A stretch of 64,000 nt of DNA from Candidatus Thioglobus perditus (GTDB lineage Bacteria; Pseudomonadota; Gammaproteobacteria; PS1; Pseudothioglobaceae), in the NCBI GenBank assembly GCA_002909145.1, contig PNQY01000162.1:1-64000 (forward strand). Direction: 5' to 3'. The position numbers and the translations under genes were made by a program. The first letter of the stretch is position 1. Every line of letters begins with the position of its first letter. A model generated the notes under the pieces. That model had not been told where the DNA came from. It did no database searches and worked only from the letters and a program-made list of their open reading frames with translations. Shown piece after piece: positions 18,148 to 26,623 of this stretch.

Positions 18148-20148
18148 ATGACACCAAGAAAAATCCTTGTCACATCAGCATTGCCATACGCAAATGGAGA
18201 GATTCATTTGGGCCATTTGCTAGAATATATTCAAACTGATATTTGGGTGCGTTTTCAAAAAATGATGGGCAATGAGTGCCACTATGTCTGTGCAGACGAT
18301 GCCCACGGTACACCAATCATGCTCAAAGCTAATGAGCTAGGTATTTCTCCAGAAGAATTAATTGCCGGTGTGAGTGAGCGACACCAGGCCGACTTTAAAG
18401 ATTTCGCGATAGGATTTAGCCAGTACCATTCGACACATTCTGAAGAAAATAGAGAAATTTCAACTGGAATTTATAACAAACTAAATGACGCCGGGTTCAT
18501 TAAAAGGCGCACAATATCCCAAGCATTTGATCCAGAAAAGCAGATGTTTTTGCCTGATCGTTTCATAAAGGGAGATTGTCCAAAATGTGGGGCTGTTGAT
18601 CAGTATGGAGATAACTGTGAGGTTTGCGGTGCAACTTACTCACCGACCGAACTCAAGAATGCCAAGTCGGCTATCTCAGGCGCAACACCAGTCACCAAGG
18701 ACTCCGAGCACTACTTCTTTGATTTACCGCAGTTCGAGGATCAACTGAAAGATTGGACTAATGCAGGGCATTTGCAAGATGAAATCAGTAACAAATTATC
18801 TGAATGGTTTGAACACGGTCTACAACAGTGGGACATCTCCCGTGATGCGCCGTACTTTGGTTTTCAGATTCCTGGTGTAGAGAATAAGTATTTTTATGTT
18901 TGGCTAGATGCGCCGATTGGCTATATGGCAAGCTTCAAGAAGCTGTGTAACGAGAAGGGCATTGACTTTGATGAGTACTTTAATAAAGGCTCAGATACAG
19001 AGCTGTACCACTTCATCGGCAAAGATATCGTTTACTTTCACGCGCTATTTTGGCCGGCAACGTTGATGGGCTCTAATTACAGAACTCCGAACGCAATTTT
19101 TGCGCACGGATTTTTGACTGTTAATGGTCAAAAGATGAGTAAATCTCGTGGCACCTTTATTCAAGCAAGAACCTACCTGGATAGCCTAAACCCTGAATGC
19201 TTGCGTTATTATTATGCTTACAAGCTTTCTGCTAAGATTGATGATATTGACCTTAATTTGGAAGACTTTAAACAGAGGGTTAACTCTGATCTGGTTGGAA
19301 AGGTGGTTAATATTGCTTCACGTAGCGCTGGTTTTATTGTCAAGAAATTTAATAAGACCCTGTCTGCTTATGCAATTGAGGGTGACCTGTACAACGATTT
19401 CATTGCCAAAGGCGATGTCATTGCTGAGCTCTATGAGGCACGCAACTACAATCAAGCGATGCGCGAGATTATGAAGTTAGCTGACAAGGCGAACCAGTAC
19501 ATCGACGAGCACAAGCCCTGGCAATTAGTTAAAGAGGAAGGCAAAGAAGCGCAGGTACACGATGTCACGTCATTGGCAATTAACTTGTTTAGAGTCTTGA
19601 TGACTTACCTTAAGCCAGTATTACCTGTAATGGCTGAACAGGCCGAAGAGTTTTTAAATATCGATGCTTTAAATTGGGATGACATTCAGGACCCACTTAC
19701 CAAGCATCAGATCAATAAGTTTAAGCCACTTATGTCTCGCATTGAAGATGAACAAATAAGTAGCGTGATTGAGGCTTCAAAACAGAGCGTAGAAACAGCA
19801 AAAGAACAGCCAGAGGATGACAACATGATTCAGATTGATGACTTCACAAAAATTGATTTACGTATCGCAAAAATTGTAAAGGCGCAGCATGTTGATGGTG
19901 CCGACAAGTTATTGCAGTTAACATTAGACATTGGGGAAGAATCGACGCGGAATGTATTTGCCGGAATTAAGGCGCACTATTCGCCAGAAGACCTAGAAGG
20001 GCGCCTAACAGTTATGGTGGCTAATCTGGCACCAAGAAAAATGAAGTTTGGTGTTTCTGAGGGTATGGTTCTTGCTGCAGGTGACGGTAAGTCGTTGCAC
20101 ATATTGTCGCCTGACTCTGGCGCAAAGCCAGGAATGAAGATCAGTTGA
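18148..20148 (+). CDS. metG: Methionine-tRNA ligase
   Basis: A 666-residue class I synthetase that charges tRNA-Met. The HIGH motif appears as HLGH in the first 25 residues, and the KMSKS motif is in [12 protein letters not shown] zinc-knuckle insertion holds CPKCG and CEVCG. The C-terminal Trbp111-like OB-fold domain (from about residue 565, [15 protein letters not shown]) aids dimerisation and tRNA binding. Base composition is higher in GC than neighbouring genes over long stretches (see findings). tRNA-Ser follows 18 bases after the stop. Confidence 0.98.
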   Translation: MTPRKILVTSALPYANGEIHLGHLLEYIQTDIWVRFQKMMGNECHYVCADDAHGTPIMLKANELGISPEELIAGVSERHQADFKDFAIGFSQYHSTHSEENREISTGIYNKLNDAGFIKRRTISQAFDPEKQMFLPDRFIKGDCPKCGAVDQYGDNCEVCGATYSPTELKNAKSAISGATPVTKDSEHYFFDLPQFEDQLKDWTNAGHLQDEISNKLSEWFEHGLQQWDISRDAPYFGFQIPGVENKYFYVWLDAPIGYMASFKKLCNEKGIDFDEYFNKGSDTELYHFIGKDIVYFHALFWPATLMGSNYRTPNAIFAHGFLTVNGQKMSKSRGTFIQARTYLDSLNPECLRYYYAYKLSAKIDDIDLNLEDFKQRVNSDLVGKVVNIASRSAGFIVKKFNKTLSAYAIEGDLYNDFIAKGDVIAELYEARNYNQAMREIMKLADKANQYIDEHKPWQLVKEEGKEAQVHDVTSLAINLFRVLMTYLKPVLPVMAEQAEEFLNIDALNWDDIQDPLTKHQINKFKPLMSRIEDEQISSVIEASKQSVETAKEQPEDDNMIQIDDFTKIDLRIAKIVKAQHVDGADKLLQLTLDIGEESTRNVFAGIKAHYSPEDLEGRLTVMVANLAPRKMKFGVSEGMVLAAGDGKSLHILSPDSGAKPGMKIS

Positions 20149-20166
20149 TATTGCCACACAGTTTTT

Positions 20167-20254
20167 GGAGAGATGTCAGAGTGGTTTAATTTGCTCGCTT
20201 GGAAAGCGGGTGTACCGTAAGGTACCGAGGGTTCGAATCCCTCTCTCTCCACCA
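20167..20254 (+). tRNA. tRNA-Ser (anticodon GGA)
   Basis: A class II tRNA gene with encoded CCA. The acceptor stem is GGAGAGA/TCTCTCC. The anticodon stem CTCGC/GCGGG holds the loop TTGGAAA, anticodon GGA. The long variable arm is GTACC-GTAA-GGTAC, and the T arm is GAGGG-TTCGAAT-CCCTC. The long variable arm and anticodon both indicate serine (UCC/UCU codons). The discriminator base is A, while G is usual for bacterial serine tRNAs. The D stem pairs best as CAGA/TTTG. Confidence 0.96.
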
Positions 20255-20304
20255 AACACCACCTAGGTTTTATTCACAAATAAGCCTTTAAGTCTTTTTG
20301 CTAG

Positions 20305-21966
20305 TTAGCTTATGTGCACTTGAGCTATTTTTTTAGATGCGCTAAAGTCGGTTTTACCTGTTCCAAGTTTAGGCATTTCGTCTACAAGGATAACTTTTGA
20401 AGGCATCATTAATGGTGGAACCTCATCCTTCAATAGGGCGGATTTTATTGTATTTAAGTCAATATTTTCAGTAACCAATAAGACTATTTTTTCTCCTTTC
20501 TTTTTATCTTCAACTGCCACAGCGACAAGTTCAAGTTCTGGCATTTCAAGAGATTGTTGTACTTGCTCTTCAATTGCACTAAGACTTACCATTTCCCCGC
20601 CAATCTTGGCAAATCTTGAGAATCTATCAACTATCGTTAAAAACCCATCGCTATCAAGACTCCCTTTGTCTCCGGAGTTATACCAGCGTACACCGTCCAT
20701 TGTTTTTACAACCTCAGCAGTTTTACTGTCCATACCAAGGTATCCCTTCATTACTTGTGGTCCGCCTATAAGTATCAATCCATCTTCACCAGTCTTTAGT
20801 TGGTCCATAGTTTCTGGGTCAACTATCTTAAATTTCGTGCCCATTAGTGCTTTCCCTACTTTGCCGGGCTTATTGTTAATAATTATGTTGCCATCATTGT
20901 CTTCAGTATCTGGCAGGTTGATACAAGCCCCAGGGCTAGTTTCTGTGCAACCGTAAGCCTGATAAATAGGTTTATTGAATTTCAATTGAAAGTCTTCTGC
21001 GACTTCTGTGGTTAGTTTTTCAGCGCCGGAAACAACAAATCTGATTGAGGACAACATGTGTGAGCTTATTTTCTTATTGACTACATACATCCTCAAGAAT
21101 GTAGGTGTTCCAGCCATAATTGTTCCATTGTATTTTTCAATTGCATGCGCAACATTTTCAACTTCAGTCGGATCAGCGTGAAAGACAATAGGCGAACCAT
21201 AACCAAGTGGCAGAAGTGTTGTGGCTAAGAATCCGAATGAATGAAAAGTTGGTAGTGTCGACATGAAAACATCATTTTTTTGAATTTTTAAAGCTATAGA
21301 GGCCTGCTTAGCGTTTGCTGATAGATTGGTGTGGCTCAGTTCTATACCCTTAGGTGAGCCTTCAGATCCAGAAGAAAAAAGAATTGCAGCCGTATCATTG
21401 CCATTAACTTTTTTGAAGAATTTTTTCTCTATAGCTGAAGCACTTAAAATTTTACTAAGAAGTAAGGTTTTTAATTTTCGTCCTATGCTTATTGATTCTT
21501 TTACATCTTCTAAATAAATAATATTAATGCCAGTAAAAAACGATATAAGGTCAACACCCTTGTCTAACATCTTTCCAATAAACTTTTTAGAGGTGTAAAT
21601 AGTTTTTAATTCAGCCATCTTAGCGGCGCTCTGTAGAGATTTTTTTCCAGATGTAAAATTCAAGTTGACAACTGTCTTTCCAAGAGACATGATGGACATA
21701 ATGGTTATTGCACCACCAACACTTGATGGAACCATAAGGCCTATATTTTTTTCTGGTGAGCGTTCTTTTATTGTCTTAGAGAAAAGTAGCACACCAACAA
21801 GAAAACGATTACGACTAACAGGTATTCCGGTTAATACATCTACACCAGCATACTCACCTGGGGTTTTTGCTTGCTTTAACCAGCTAATATGGATTGGCTC
21901 AATAGTTTTGGCGTATTCTTGCCACTCATAAAAATCTTTTGGATGGTTTGGTTTTAATTTTTTCAT
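20305..21966 (-). CDS. AMP-binding acyl-CoA/acyl-ACP synthetase, Aas-like
   Basis: An adenylate-forming enzyme that activates a fatty or other carboxylic acid. The ATP-binding motif is SSGSEGSPKG, followed by LSHTNLSANAKQ, the pattern seen in the acyl-ACP synthetase half of Aas. YQAYGCTETSPG and YNSGDKG are further family motifs, and a C-terminal lysine lies in KLGTGKTDF. I chose the ATG at 21966 (MKKLKPNHP, 553 residues); the frame extends to a GTG at 22017. The PlsC acyltransferase domain that precedes this module in E. coli Aas is absent. Substrate is not determined. Confidence 0.82.
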   Translation of the reverse strand: MKKLKPNHPKDFYEWQEYAKTIEPIHISWLKQAKTPGEYAGVDVLTGIPVSRNRFLVGVLLFSKTIKERSPEKNIGLMVPSSVGGAITIMSIMSLGKTVVNLNFTSGKKSLQSAAKMAELKTIYTSKKFIGKMLDKGVDLISFFTGINIIYLEDVKESISIGRKLKTLLLSKILSASAIEKKFFKKVNGNDTAAILFSSGSEGSPKGIELSHTNLSANAKQASIALKIQKNDVFMSTLPTFHSFGFLATTLLPLGYGSPIVFHADPTEVENVAHAIEKYNGTIMAGTPTFLRMYVVNKKISSHMLSSIRFVVSGAEKLTTEVAEDFQLKFNKPIYQAYGCTETSPGACINLPDTEDNDGNIIINNKPGKVGKALMGTKFKIVDPETMDQLKTGEDGLILIGGPQVMKGYLGMDSKTAEVVKTMDGVRWYNSGDKGSLDSDGFLTIVDRFSRFAKIGGEMVSLSAIEEQVQQSLEMPELELVAVAVEDKKKGEKIVLLVTENIDLNTIKSALLKDEVPPLMMPSKVILVDEMPKLGTGKTDFSASKKIAQVHIS

Positions 21967-22103
21967 AAAATTAATAAGTTTAAAGATATAAGGAGTAGTG
22001 TAAGTTAAAAAAAACACCTTGATCTAATATTATATAAATACAATTTAATTCACTTTAGAAAACGTCTTGAAAGATATTAAAATATCCTCGCAATTAATAT
22101 AAA

Positions 22104-22109
22104 TATAAT
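22104..22109 (+). promoter_or_regulatory. -10 hexamer abutting the oligopeptidase A start
   Basis: A perfect TATAAT ends 6 bases before the ATG at 22116, the same distance as at cysE. Initiation 6-7 bases downstream would give a leaderless message. No convincing -35 is visible, and the surrounding DNA is very AT-rich, so chance is possible. Confidence 0.35.
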
Positions 22110-22115
22110 TTCAAT

Positions 22116-24038
22116 ATGATAAATCTAACGCCAAACTTTCAACCTAAAGATATTGTTAAAGCCATTGAGTTATTAACTCAAGAAGGACTGGATGTTGTTA
22201 AAAATGCCAGTCTGGGTAATGACTGGGATAGTGTGGTTAAACCAATTGACGAGTTTGAGTTTAAATTAGGAAGGTTAAGTAGTGTTAATTCACATTTAAA
22301 TGCAGTAGTATTCAATGATGAATTCAATGATGAGTATGAAAAAACCCTGCCTATTATTACTAATTTTTATTCAGAGGTATCAAGCAATAAAGATTTATAC
22401 CAAACTTATAAAGATCTGAAAAAAACTACTTTAAGCCCCGAGCAACAACACATTGTTCAAGACACAATTGATGGATTTGAGCTATCAGGTGTTGGCCTAG
22501 AAGGTAAAGTACTGGAAAGATTTAAAGCCATTAAAGAAAGACTGAGTTTATTAAGCAATGATTTTTCTAAAAATTCCTTAAAGTCAACTAATGAATGGAA
22601 GAAGATCGTTACCAAGGAAGAATTGTCTGGATATGGTGAGAATGAGCTGGCCAAGGTTAAAACAGAGCAAGGTTATGAGCTAAGCTTACAAGTGCCTGTT
22701 TATATGGACGTGATGACTTATTTGGATAATCGTGATCTTAGGGAAGAAGTTTATAAAGCTTATGTGTCTAGAGCATCCGAGGTTGGTATTACATCTGCTG
22801 AGTTTGATAATCAAAAAATTATGAATGAGATTTTAGCATTAAGGCTAGAGATGTCTAAAATTTTGGGTTTTGATAATTATGCTCAGCTTTCTATTGAATC
22901 AAAAATGGTTAAAAGCACTGATCAAGTAGTGAGTTTCTTAGAAGACTTGGTGGATAAATCAAAACCTCAATCTCAATCAGAGCTCAATGAATTGTCAGAG
23001 TTTGCAGGAATTCAACTAAAGCCTTGGGATTTGGGTTTTTATTCTGAGCAATTAAAAGAGTCAAAATTTGGATTTAAAAAGTCAGATTTAACACCTTATT
23101 TTCCAGAAGAGCAGGTGCTTAATGGTTTGTTCTCTACTATAGAAAATTTATACAAAGTTAATATTAAAAAGATTAAAGAGGAAAGTTATCACGCAGATGT
23201 TAATGTATTAGAAATTAGTAGCAATAAAGATGTTATTGGCAGAATTTATTTAGACCTGTACGCTAGAGAAGACAAGCGTGGTGGGGCCTGGATGGCTGAT
23301 TATCAGCCATTAATGCAAGATAATAAACCAGTTGCCTTTGTGGTGTGTAATTTAAACTCTCCATCTAAAGATAAGCCAGCACTATTTGAATTTGATGAAA
23401 TTGTAACAATCTTTCATGAGTTTGGTCACGCACTGCATCATGTATTAACTAAGGTTGAATATCCTTGCGCAGCAGGTATTGCTGGTGTGCCTTGGGACGG
23501 GGTTGAGCTCCCTAGTCAATACATGGAGTTCTTTTGTTATGAGAAGTCTGTAGTTAAAAAAATATCCAAACATTATCAAACTGGTGAATCATTGCCAGAC
23601 GATCTGTATGAAAAAATAATTGCTTCTAAAAATTTCCAGTCTGCTATGGGTATGTTAAGACAGTGTGAATTCTCTTTATGGGATATTAAAACGCACACAT
23701 CTAATATTGATACTTATGAAGTTTTATCAAAGGTTAGAGAGCAGACAGCATTAATGGATAGTATTGACGAAAATCGATTTTTAAATACTTTCGGTCATAT
23801 TTTTGCAGGTGGTTATGCTGCAGGTTATTTTAGTTACAAATGGGCAGAGGTATTAGCAGCCGATGCTTACTATTATGTAAAAGACCAGGGTGGAATAGGG
23901 TCTAATGCTTCACTAGATTTTCAGCACAAGATATTAGAAGTGGGTGGGAGTCTAGATTTTATGGATCAATATATTAAGTTTAGAGGCTCAAAACCGACTG
24001 TTGATGCGTTATTGCACGCTAACGGAATCATCGGCTAA
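22116..24038 (+). CDS. prlC: Oligopeptidase A (M3 family)
   Basis: A 640-residue cytoplasmic zinc oligopeptidase of the thimet family, which degrades short peptides such as cleaved signal peptides. The zinc motif HEFGH is at residues 434-438, within HEFGHALHH. Further M3 hallmarks are GRIYLDLYAREDKRGGAW before it and AGGYAAGYFSYKWAEVLAAD near the C-terminus. It is apparently monocistronic or followed only by the small membrane protein gene. Confidence 0.95.
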   Translation: MINLTPNFQPKDIVKAIELLTQEGLDVVKNASLGNDWDSVVKPIDEFEFKLGRLSSVNSHLNAVVFNDEFNDEYEKTLPIITNFYSEVSSNKDLYQTYKDLKKTTLSPEQQHIVQDTIDGFELSGVGLEGKVLERFKAIKERLSLLSNDFSKNSLKSTNEWKKIVTKEELSGYGENELAKVKTEQGYELSLQVPVYMDVMTYLDNRDLREEVYKAYVSRASEVGITSAEFDNQKIMNEILALRLEMSKILGFDNYAQLSIESKMVKSTDQVVSFLEDLVDKSKPQSQSELNELSEFAGIQLKPWDLGFYSEQLKESKFGFKKSDLTPYFPEEQVLNGLFSTIENLYKVNIKKIKEESYHADVNVLEISSNKDVIGRIYLDLYAREDKRGGAWMADYQPLMQDNKPVAFVVCNLNSPSKDKPALFEFDEIVTIFHEFGHALHHVLTKVEYPCAAGIAGVPWDGVELPSQYMEFFCYEKSVVKKISKHYQTGESLPDDLYEKIIASKNFQSAMGMLRQCEFSLWDIKTHTSNIDTYEVLSKVREQTALMDSIDENRFLNTFGHIFAGGYAAGYFSYKWAEVLAADAYYYVKDQGGIGSNASLDFQHKILEVGGSLDFMDQYIKFRGSKPTVDALLHANGIIG

Positions 24039-24094
24039 AACTTTTTAAAACTGTGTAAAATTCACGTTTAATTATATTAAAACATATTTAAAAA

Positions 24095-24310
24095 ATGATT
24101 AAATTTATCTTAAGTGTTATTATTATTCTGGCTTTAATTGGTGGAGCCATACAGTTTGTATCAACTGAAGAGAGCTGGTCTTTAGTGGTTAACAAAGAGG
24201 CAGCTTTAAATAGTGTTCAAAACGGCGCTGTAACAGTATATGAATTTATAAAAGAATTAATTTCTGATGCAGATAAAATTAAAGGTGTTGATCTAACTCT
24301 AGAAAAATAA
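24095..24310 (+). CDS. Small single-span membrane protein, unknown function
   Basis: A 71-residue ORF with an N-terminal hydrophobic helix (FILSVIIILALIGGAIQFV) and a charged C-terminal part. I do not recognise a family. The ORF starts 56 bases after prlC and is followed by the convergent fabF terminator hairpin. No clear ribosome-binding site precedes the ATG, so expression is uncertain. The composition (one helix, then an amphipathic acidic tail) looks protein-like rather than random. Confidence 0.55.
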   Translation: MIKFILSVIIILALIGGAIQFVSTEESWSLVVNKEAALNSVQNGAVTVYEFIKELISDADKIKGVDLTLEK

Positions 24311-24340
24311 TACTTTTATCTATACTTTGGATAAAAGTAT
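24302..24340 (-). terminator. Terminator hairpin at the fabF 3' end
   Basis: A perfect 11-bp inverted repeat (24310-24320 with 24330-24340, 9-base loop) spans the fabF stop codon. On the minus strand it is followed by a T-rich run. It also separates fabF from the convergent small ORF. Confidence 0.6.
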
Positions 24341-25558
24341 AGTGCCGTTAGTGCCACCAAATCCAAATGAATTAGATATTGCATGATTCATTTTCATTTC
24401 TCGTGCCTCGTTGGCAGCATAATCTAAGTCACAATCAGGGTCTTGATTAATAATGTTGATTGTTGGCGGTGCAACCTGATCTTGAATGGCGAGTGCGGTA
24501 AATATAGCCTCAATTCCACCTGCAGCTCCAAGTAGATGTCCTGTCATTGATTTTGTAGAGCTCATTACAATATTGTAAGCATGATCACCTAATGCTAGTT
24601 TAGCAGCGTCAGTTTCAGCTTGATCTCCAGCGGGAGTAGAAGTTCCGTGAGCATTAATATAGTCTATTTGATCAGCATTTACGCCTGCATTGCGCATTGC
24701 GTTTTTCATGCATCGTGCTGCACCCTCGCCACCTTTTGAAGGTAGAGTCATATGATAAGCATCGCCACTCATTCCATAGCCAGATACTTCAGCATAAATT
24801 TTAGCTCCACGTGCTTTGGCGTGTTCGTATTCCTCTAGCACTACAACACCTGCTCCATCTCCAAGTACAAAACCATCACGGTCTTTATCCCAAGGTCGTG
24901 AGGCAGTTGCAGGGTCATCATTACGGGTTGATAATGCTCTAGCTGCAGCAAAACCTCCAAGGCCACAATTAGTGGTTGACATTTCAGCACCGCCAGCAAT
25001 CATCACATCAGCGTCGCCATATTCAATTAAACGTGAGGCATCGCCAATATTATGCGTACCAGTAGTACAGGCAGTAACAATGGCAAAGTTTGGCCCTTTA
25101 AGTCCATATTTGATAGACAGATTGCCAGAAATCATATTAATGATAGAAGAGGGTACAAAGAATGGAGATATGCGCTTGGCGCCTTTTTCTCTAAATAAAT
25201 CTGCTGTTTTTTCAATGGTGCCTAATCCACCAATTCCAGCTCCAATTGCAACGCCAATACGTTCGGCATTTTGTTCAGTTACTTCAATACCACTATCTTC
25301 TATAGCTTGTATACCTGCAGCCATACCATAATGAATAAAAGTATCCATTTTTTTAGCATCTTTGGGTTTTAGATAATCACTAATTTCAAAATTTTTAACA
25401 GATCCACCAAATTTAACTGATTGACCCTCAGTTTCAATATTTGATAAAGAGGCGATACCAGAATTACCATTTAGGATGTTATCCCAAGACTCTTTAACAT
25501 TTAAGCCAACTGGGCAAACTATGCCCAAACCTGTTATTACAACTCTTCTTTTGCTCAT
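24320..25558 (-). CDS. fabF: Beta-ketoacyl-ACP synthase II
   Basis: The condensing enzyme of fatty acid elongation, 412 residues. The active-site triad is visible: Cys in VTACTTGTHN, His in NAHGTSTPAGD, and His in TGHLLGAAGG. The C-terminal NSFGFGGTNGT loop is typical. It follows acpP in the usual order, but a hairpin lies in the gap, so its expression may be attenuated. fabG and fabD, common neighbours, are not here. Confidence 0.96.
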   Translation of the reverse strand: MSKRRVVITGLGIVCPVGLNVKESWDNILNGNSGIASLSNIETEGQSVKFGGSVKNFEISDYLKPKDAKKMDTFIHYGMAAGIQAIEDSGIEVTEQNAERIGVAIGAGIGGLGTIEKTADLFREKGAKRISPFFVPSSIINMISGNLSIKYGLKGPNFAIVTACTTGTHNIGDASRLIEYGDADVMIAGGAEMSTTNCGLGGFAAARALSTRNDDPATASRPWDKDRDGFVLGDGAGVVVLEEYEHAKARGAKIYAEVSGYGMSGDAYHMTLPSKGGEGAARCMKNAMRNAGVNADQIDYINAHGTSTPAGDQAETDAAKLALGDHAYNIVMSSTKSMTGHLLGAAGGIEAIFTALAIQDQVAPPTINIINQDPDCDLDYAANEAREMKMNHAISNSFGFGGTNGTILLSKV

Positions 25559-25574
25559 AATACTTATCTAAAAA

Positions 25575-25615
25575 AATATAAAAAAAGGCGCTAAATTCAA
25601 AGAATAAAGCGCCTT
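25575..25615 (-). terminator. Terminator or attenuator between acpP and fabF
   Basis: An 8-bp stem (AAGGCGCT / AGCGCCTT) with a 15-base loop is followed on the minus strand by a T-rich tract. It lies between acpP and fabF. Partial read-through would give more acpP than fabF transcript, which suits the high abundance of acyl carrier protein. Confidence 0.75.
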
Positions 25616-25639
25616 AGCGTTTAAGTTAATAAACGGAAA

Positions 25640-25867
25640 TTACAAATTATTGTTAACGTAATCTATTGCTTGTTGAACAGTTGTAATATTTTCTGCTTGA
25701 TCGTCAGGGATTTCACAGTCAAACTCTTCTTCAAGAGACATTACTAATTCAACAGTATCTAAAGAATCTGCGCCTAAATCGTCAATAAAAGAGGCGTTAT
25801 TATCAATATCACCACTTACATCTAATTGTTCAGCTACAACGTTTTTTACTCTTTCCTCAATGCTCAT
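25640..25867 (-). CDS. acpP: Acyl carrier protein
   Basis: A 75-residue acidic protein with the phosphopantetheine attachment serine at S35 in the motif [10 protein letters not shown]. It carries acyl chains for fatty acid, lipid A and lipoate synthesis, and so serves fabF, fabZ, lpxA, lpxD and lipB, all encoded in this window. Confidence 0.98.
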   Translation of the reverse strand: MSIEERVKNVVAEQLDVSGDIDNNASFIDDLGADSLDTVELVMSLEEEFDCEIPDDQAENITTVQQAIDYVNNNL

Positions 25868-25945
25868 TTGTTATTCCCTTTAAATAGATTATAAAATTGA
25901 TATTTTATCTTTAAATAAAGCCAATACAAGACTAAATTTAAAAAA

Positions 25946-26623
25946 TTATTGATATTTTGTAGGATCAGCTATATGCGCTTCTTTAAATCCTAATTTCCTA
26001 TATTCGCAAGCATCACACATGCCACAAGCTTTGCCATTTTTGTCTGCTTGATAGCATGTTGTTGTAAGTGAATAGTCGATTCCAAGCTCTATGCCTTTTG
26101 TAATAATTTGTGATTTATCTAATTTAATAAGAGGAGTGTGTATTTTTAATTTATTACCTTCAACTCCTTGTTTGGTAGCTAGATTGGCCATAGCCTCAAA
26201 AGCATCTATGTATTCTTTTCTACAGTCTGGGTATCCAGAATAGTCCGCAACATTAACTCCAATAAATATGTTTTGACAGCCTAGTACTTCTGCCCAGGCA
26301 GTAGCATAAGACAAAAATATTGTATTACGAGCAGGGACATAAGTAACCGGTATTTCATCACTTTGGATAAATTTAGGTACATCTATATTTTTATCGGTGA
26401 GCGCAGAGCCTCCAATATCAGATAATGATATTTTCATTGTTCTATGTTCAACAACATTAAAGATATTGGCAATATTTGTAGCTGATTTTAGCTCTGATTT
26501 TTGCTTTTGACCGTAGTCAAAACTAAGGGCATAGCATTCATACCCTAATGAATTGGCAATTGCTAGCGTGGTAGTTGAATCTAGTCCGCCAGATAGTAAG
26601 ATTACAGCCTTGTTGTTAGACAT
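25946..26623 (-). CDS. queC: 7-cyano-7-deazaguanine synthase
   Basis: A 225-residue PP-loop enzyme that makes preQ0 for queuosine tRNA modification. The P-loop LSGGLDSTT is near the N-terminus. The C-terminal zinc site is formed by cysteines in TTCYQAD...ACGMCDAC. The start overlaps the parE stop by 8 bases, implying co-transcription with parE. No other queuosine gene is visible in the window. Confidence 0.96.
   Translation of the reverse strand: MSNNKAVILLSGGLDSTTTLAIANSLGYECYALSFDYGQKQKSELKSATNIANIFNVVEHRTMKISLSDIGGSALTDKNIDVPKFIQSDEIPVTYVPARNTIFLSYATAWAEVLGCQNIFIGVNVADYSGYPDCRKEYIDAFEAMANLATKQGVEGNKLKIHTPLIKLDKSQIITKGIELGIDYSLTTTCYQADKNGKACGMCDACEYRKLGFKEAHIADPTKYQ

Noticed and set aside
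19977-20255. Minus-strand 92-codon ORF across the tRNA-Ser gene and the metG 3' end
   Set aside because: Its N-terminal VEREGFEPSVPYGTPAFQAS is the familiar false translation of the antisense of a serine tRNA. The rest is antisense to metG.
24816-25331. Plus-strand 171-codon ORF opposite fabF
   Set aside because: Complement of a highly conserved enzyme; the S/P-rich translation is typical of antisense frames.
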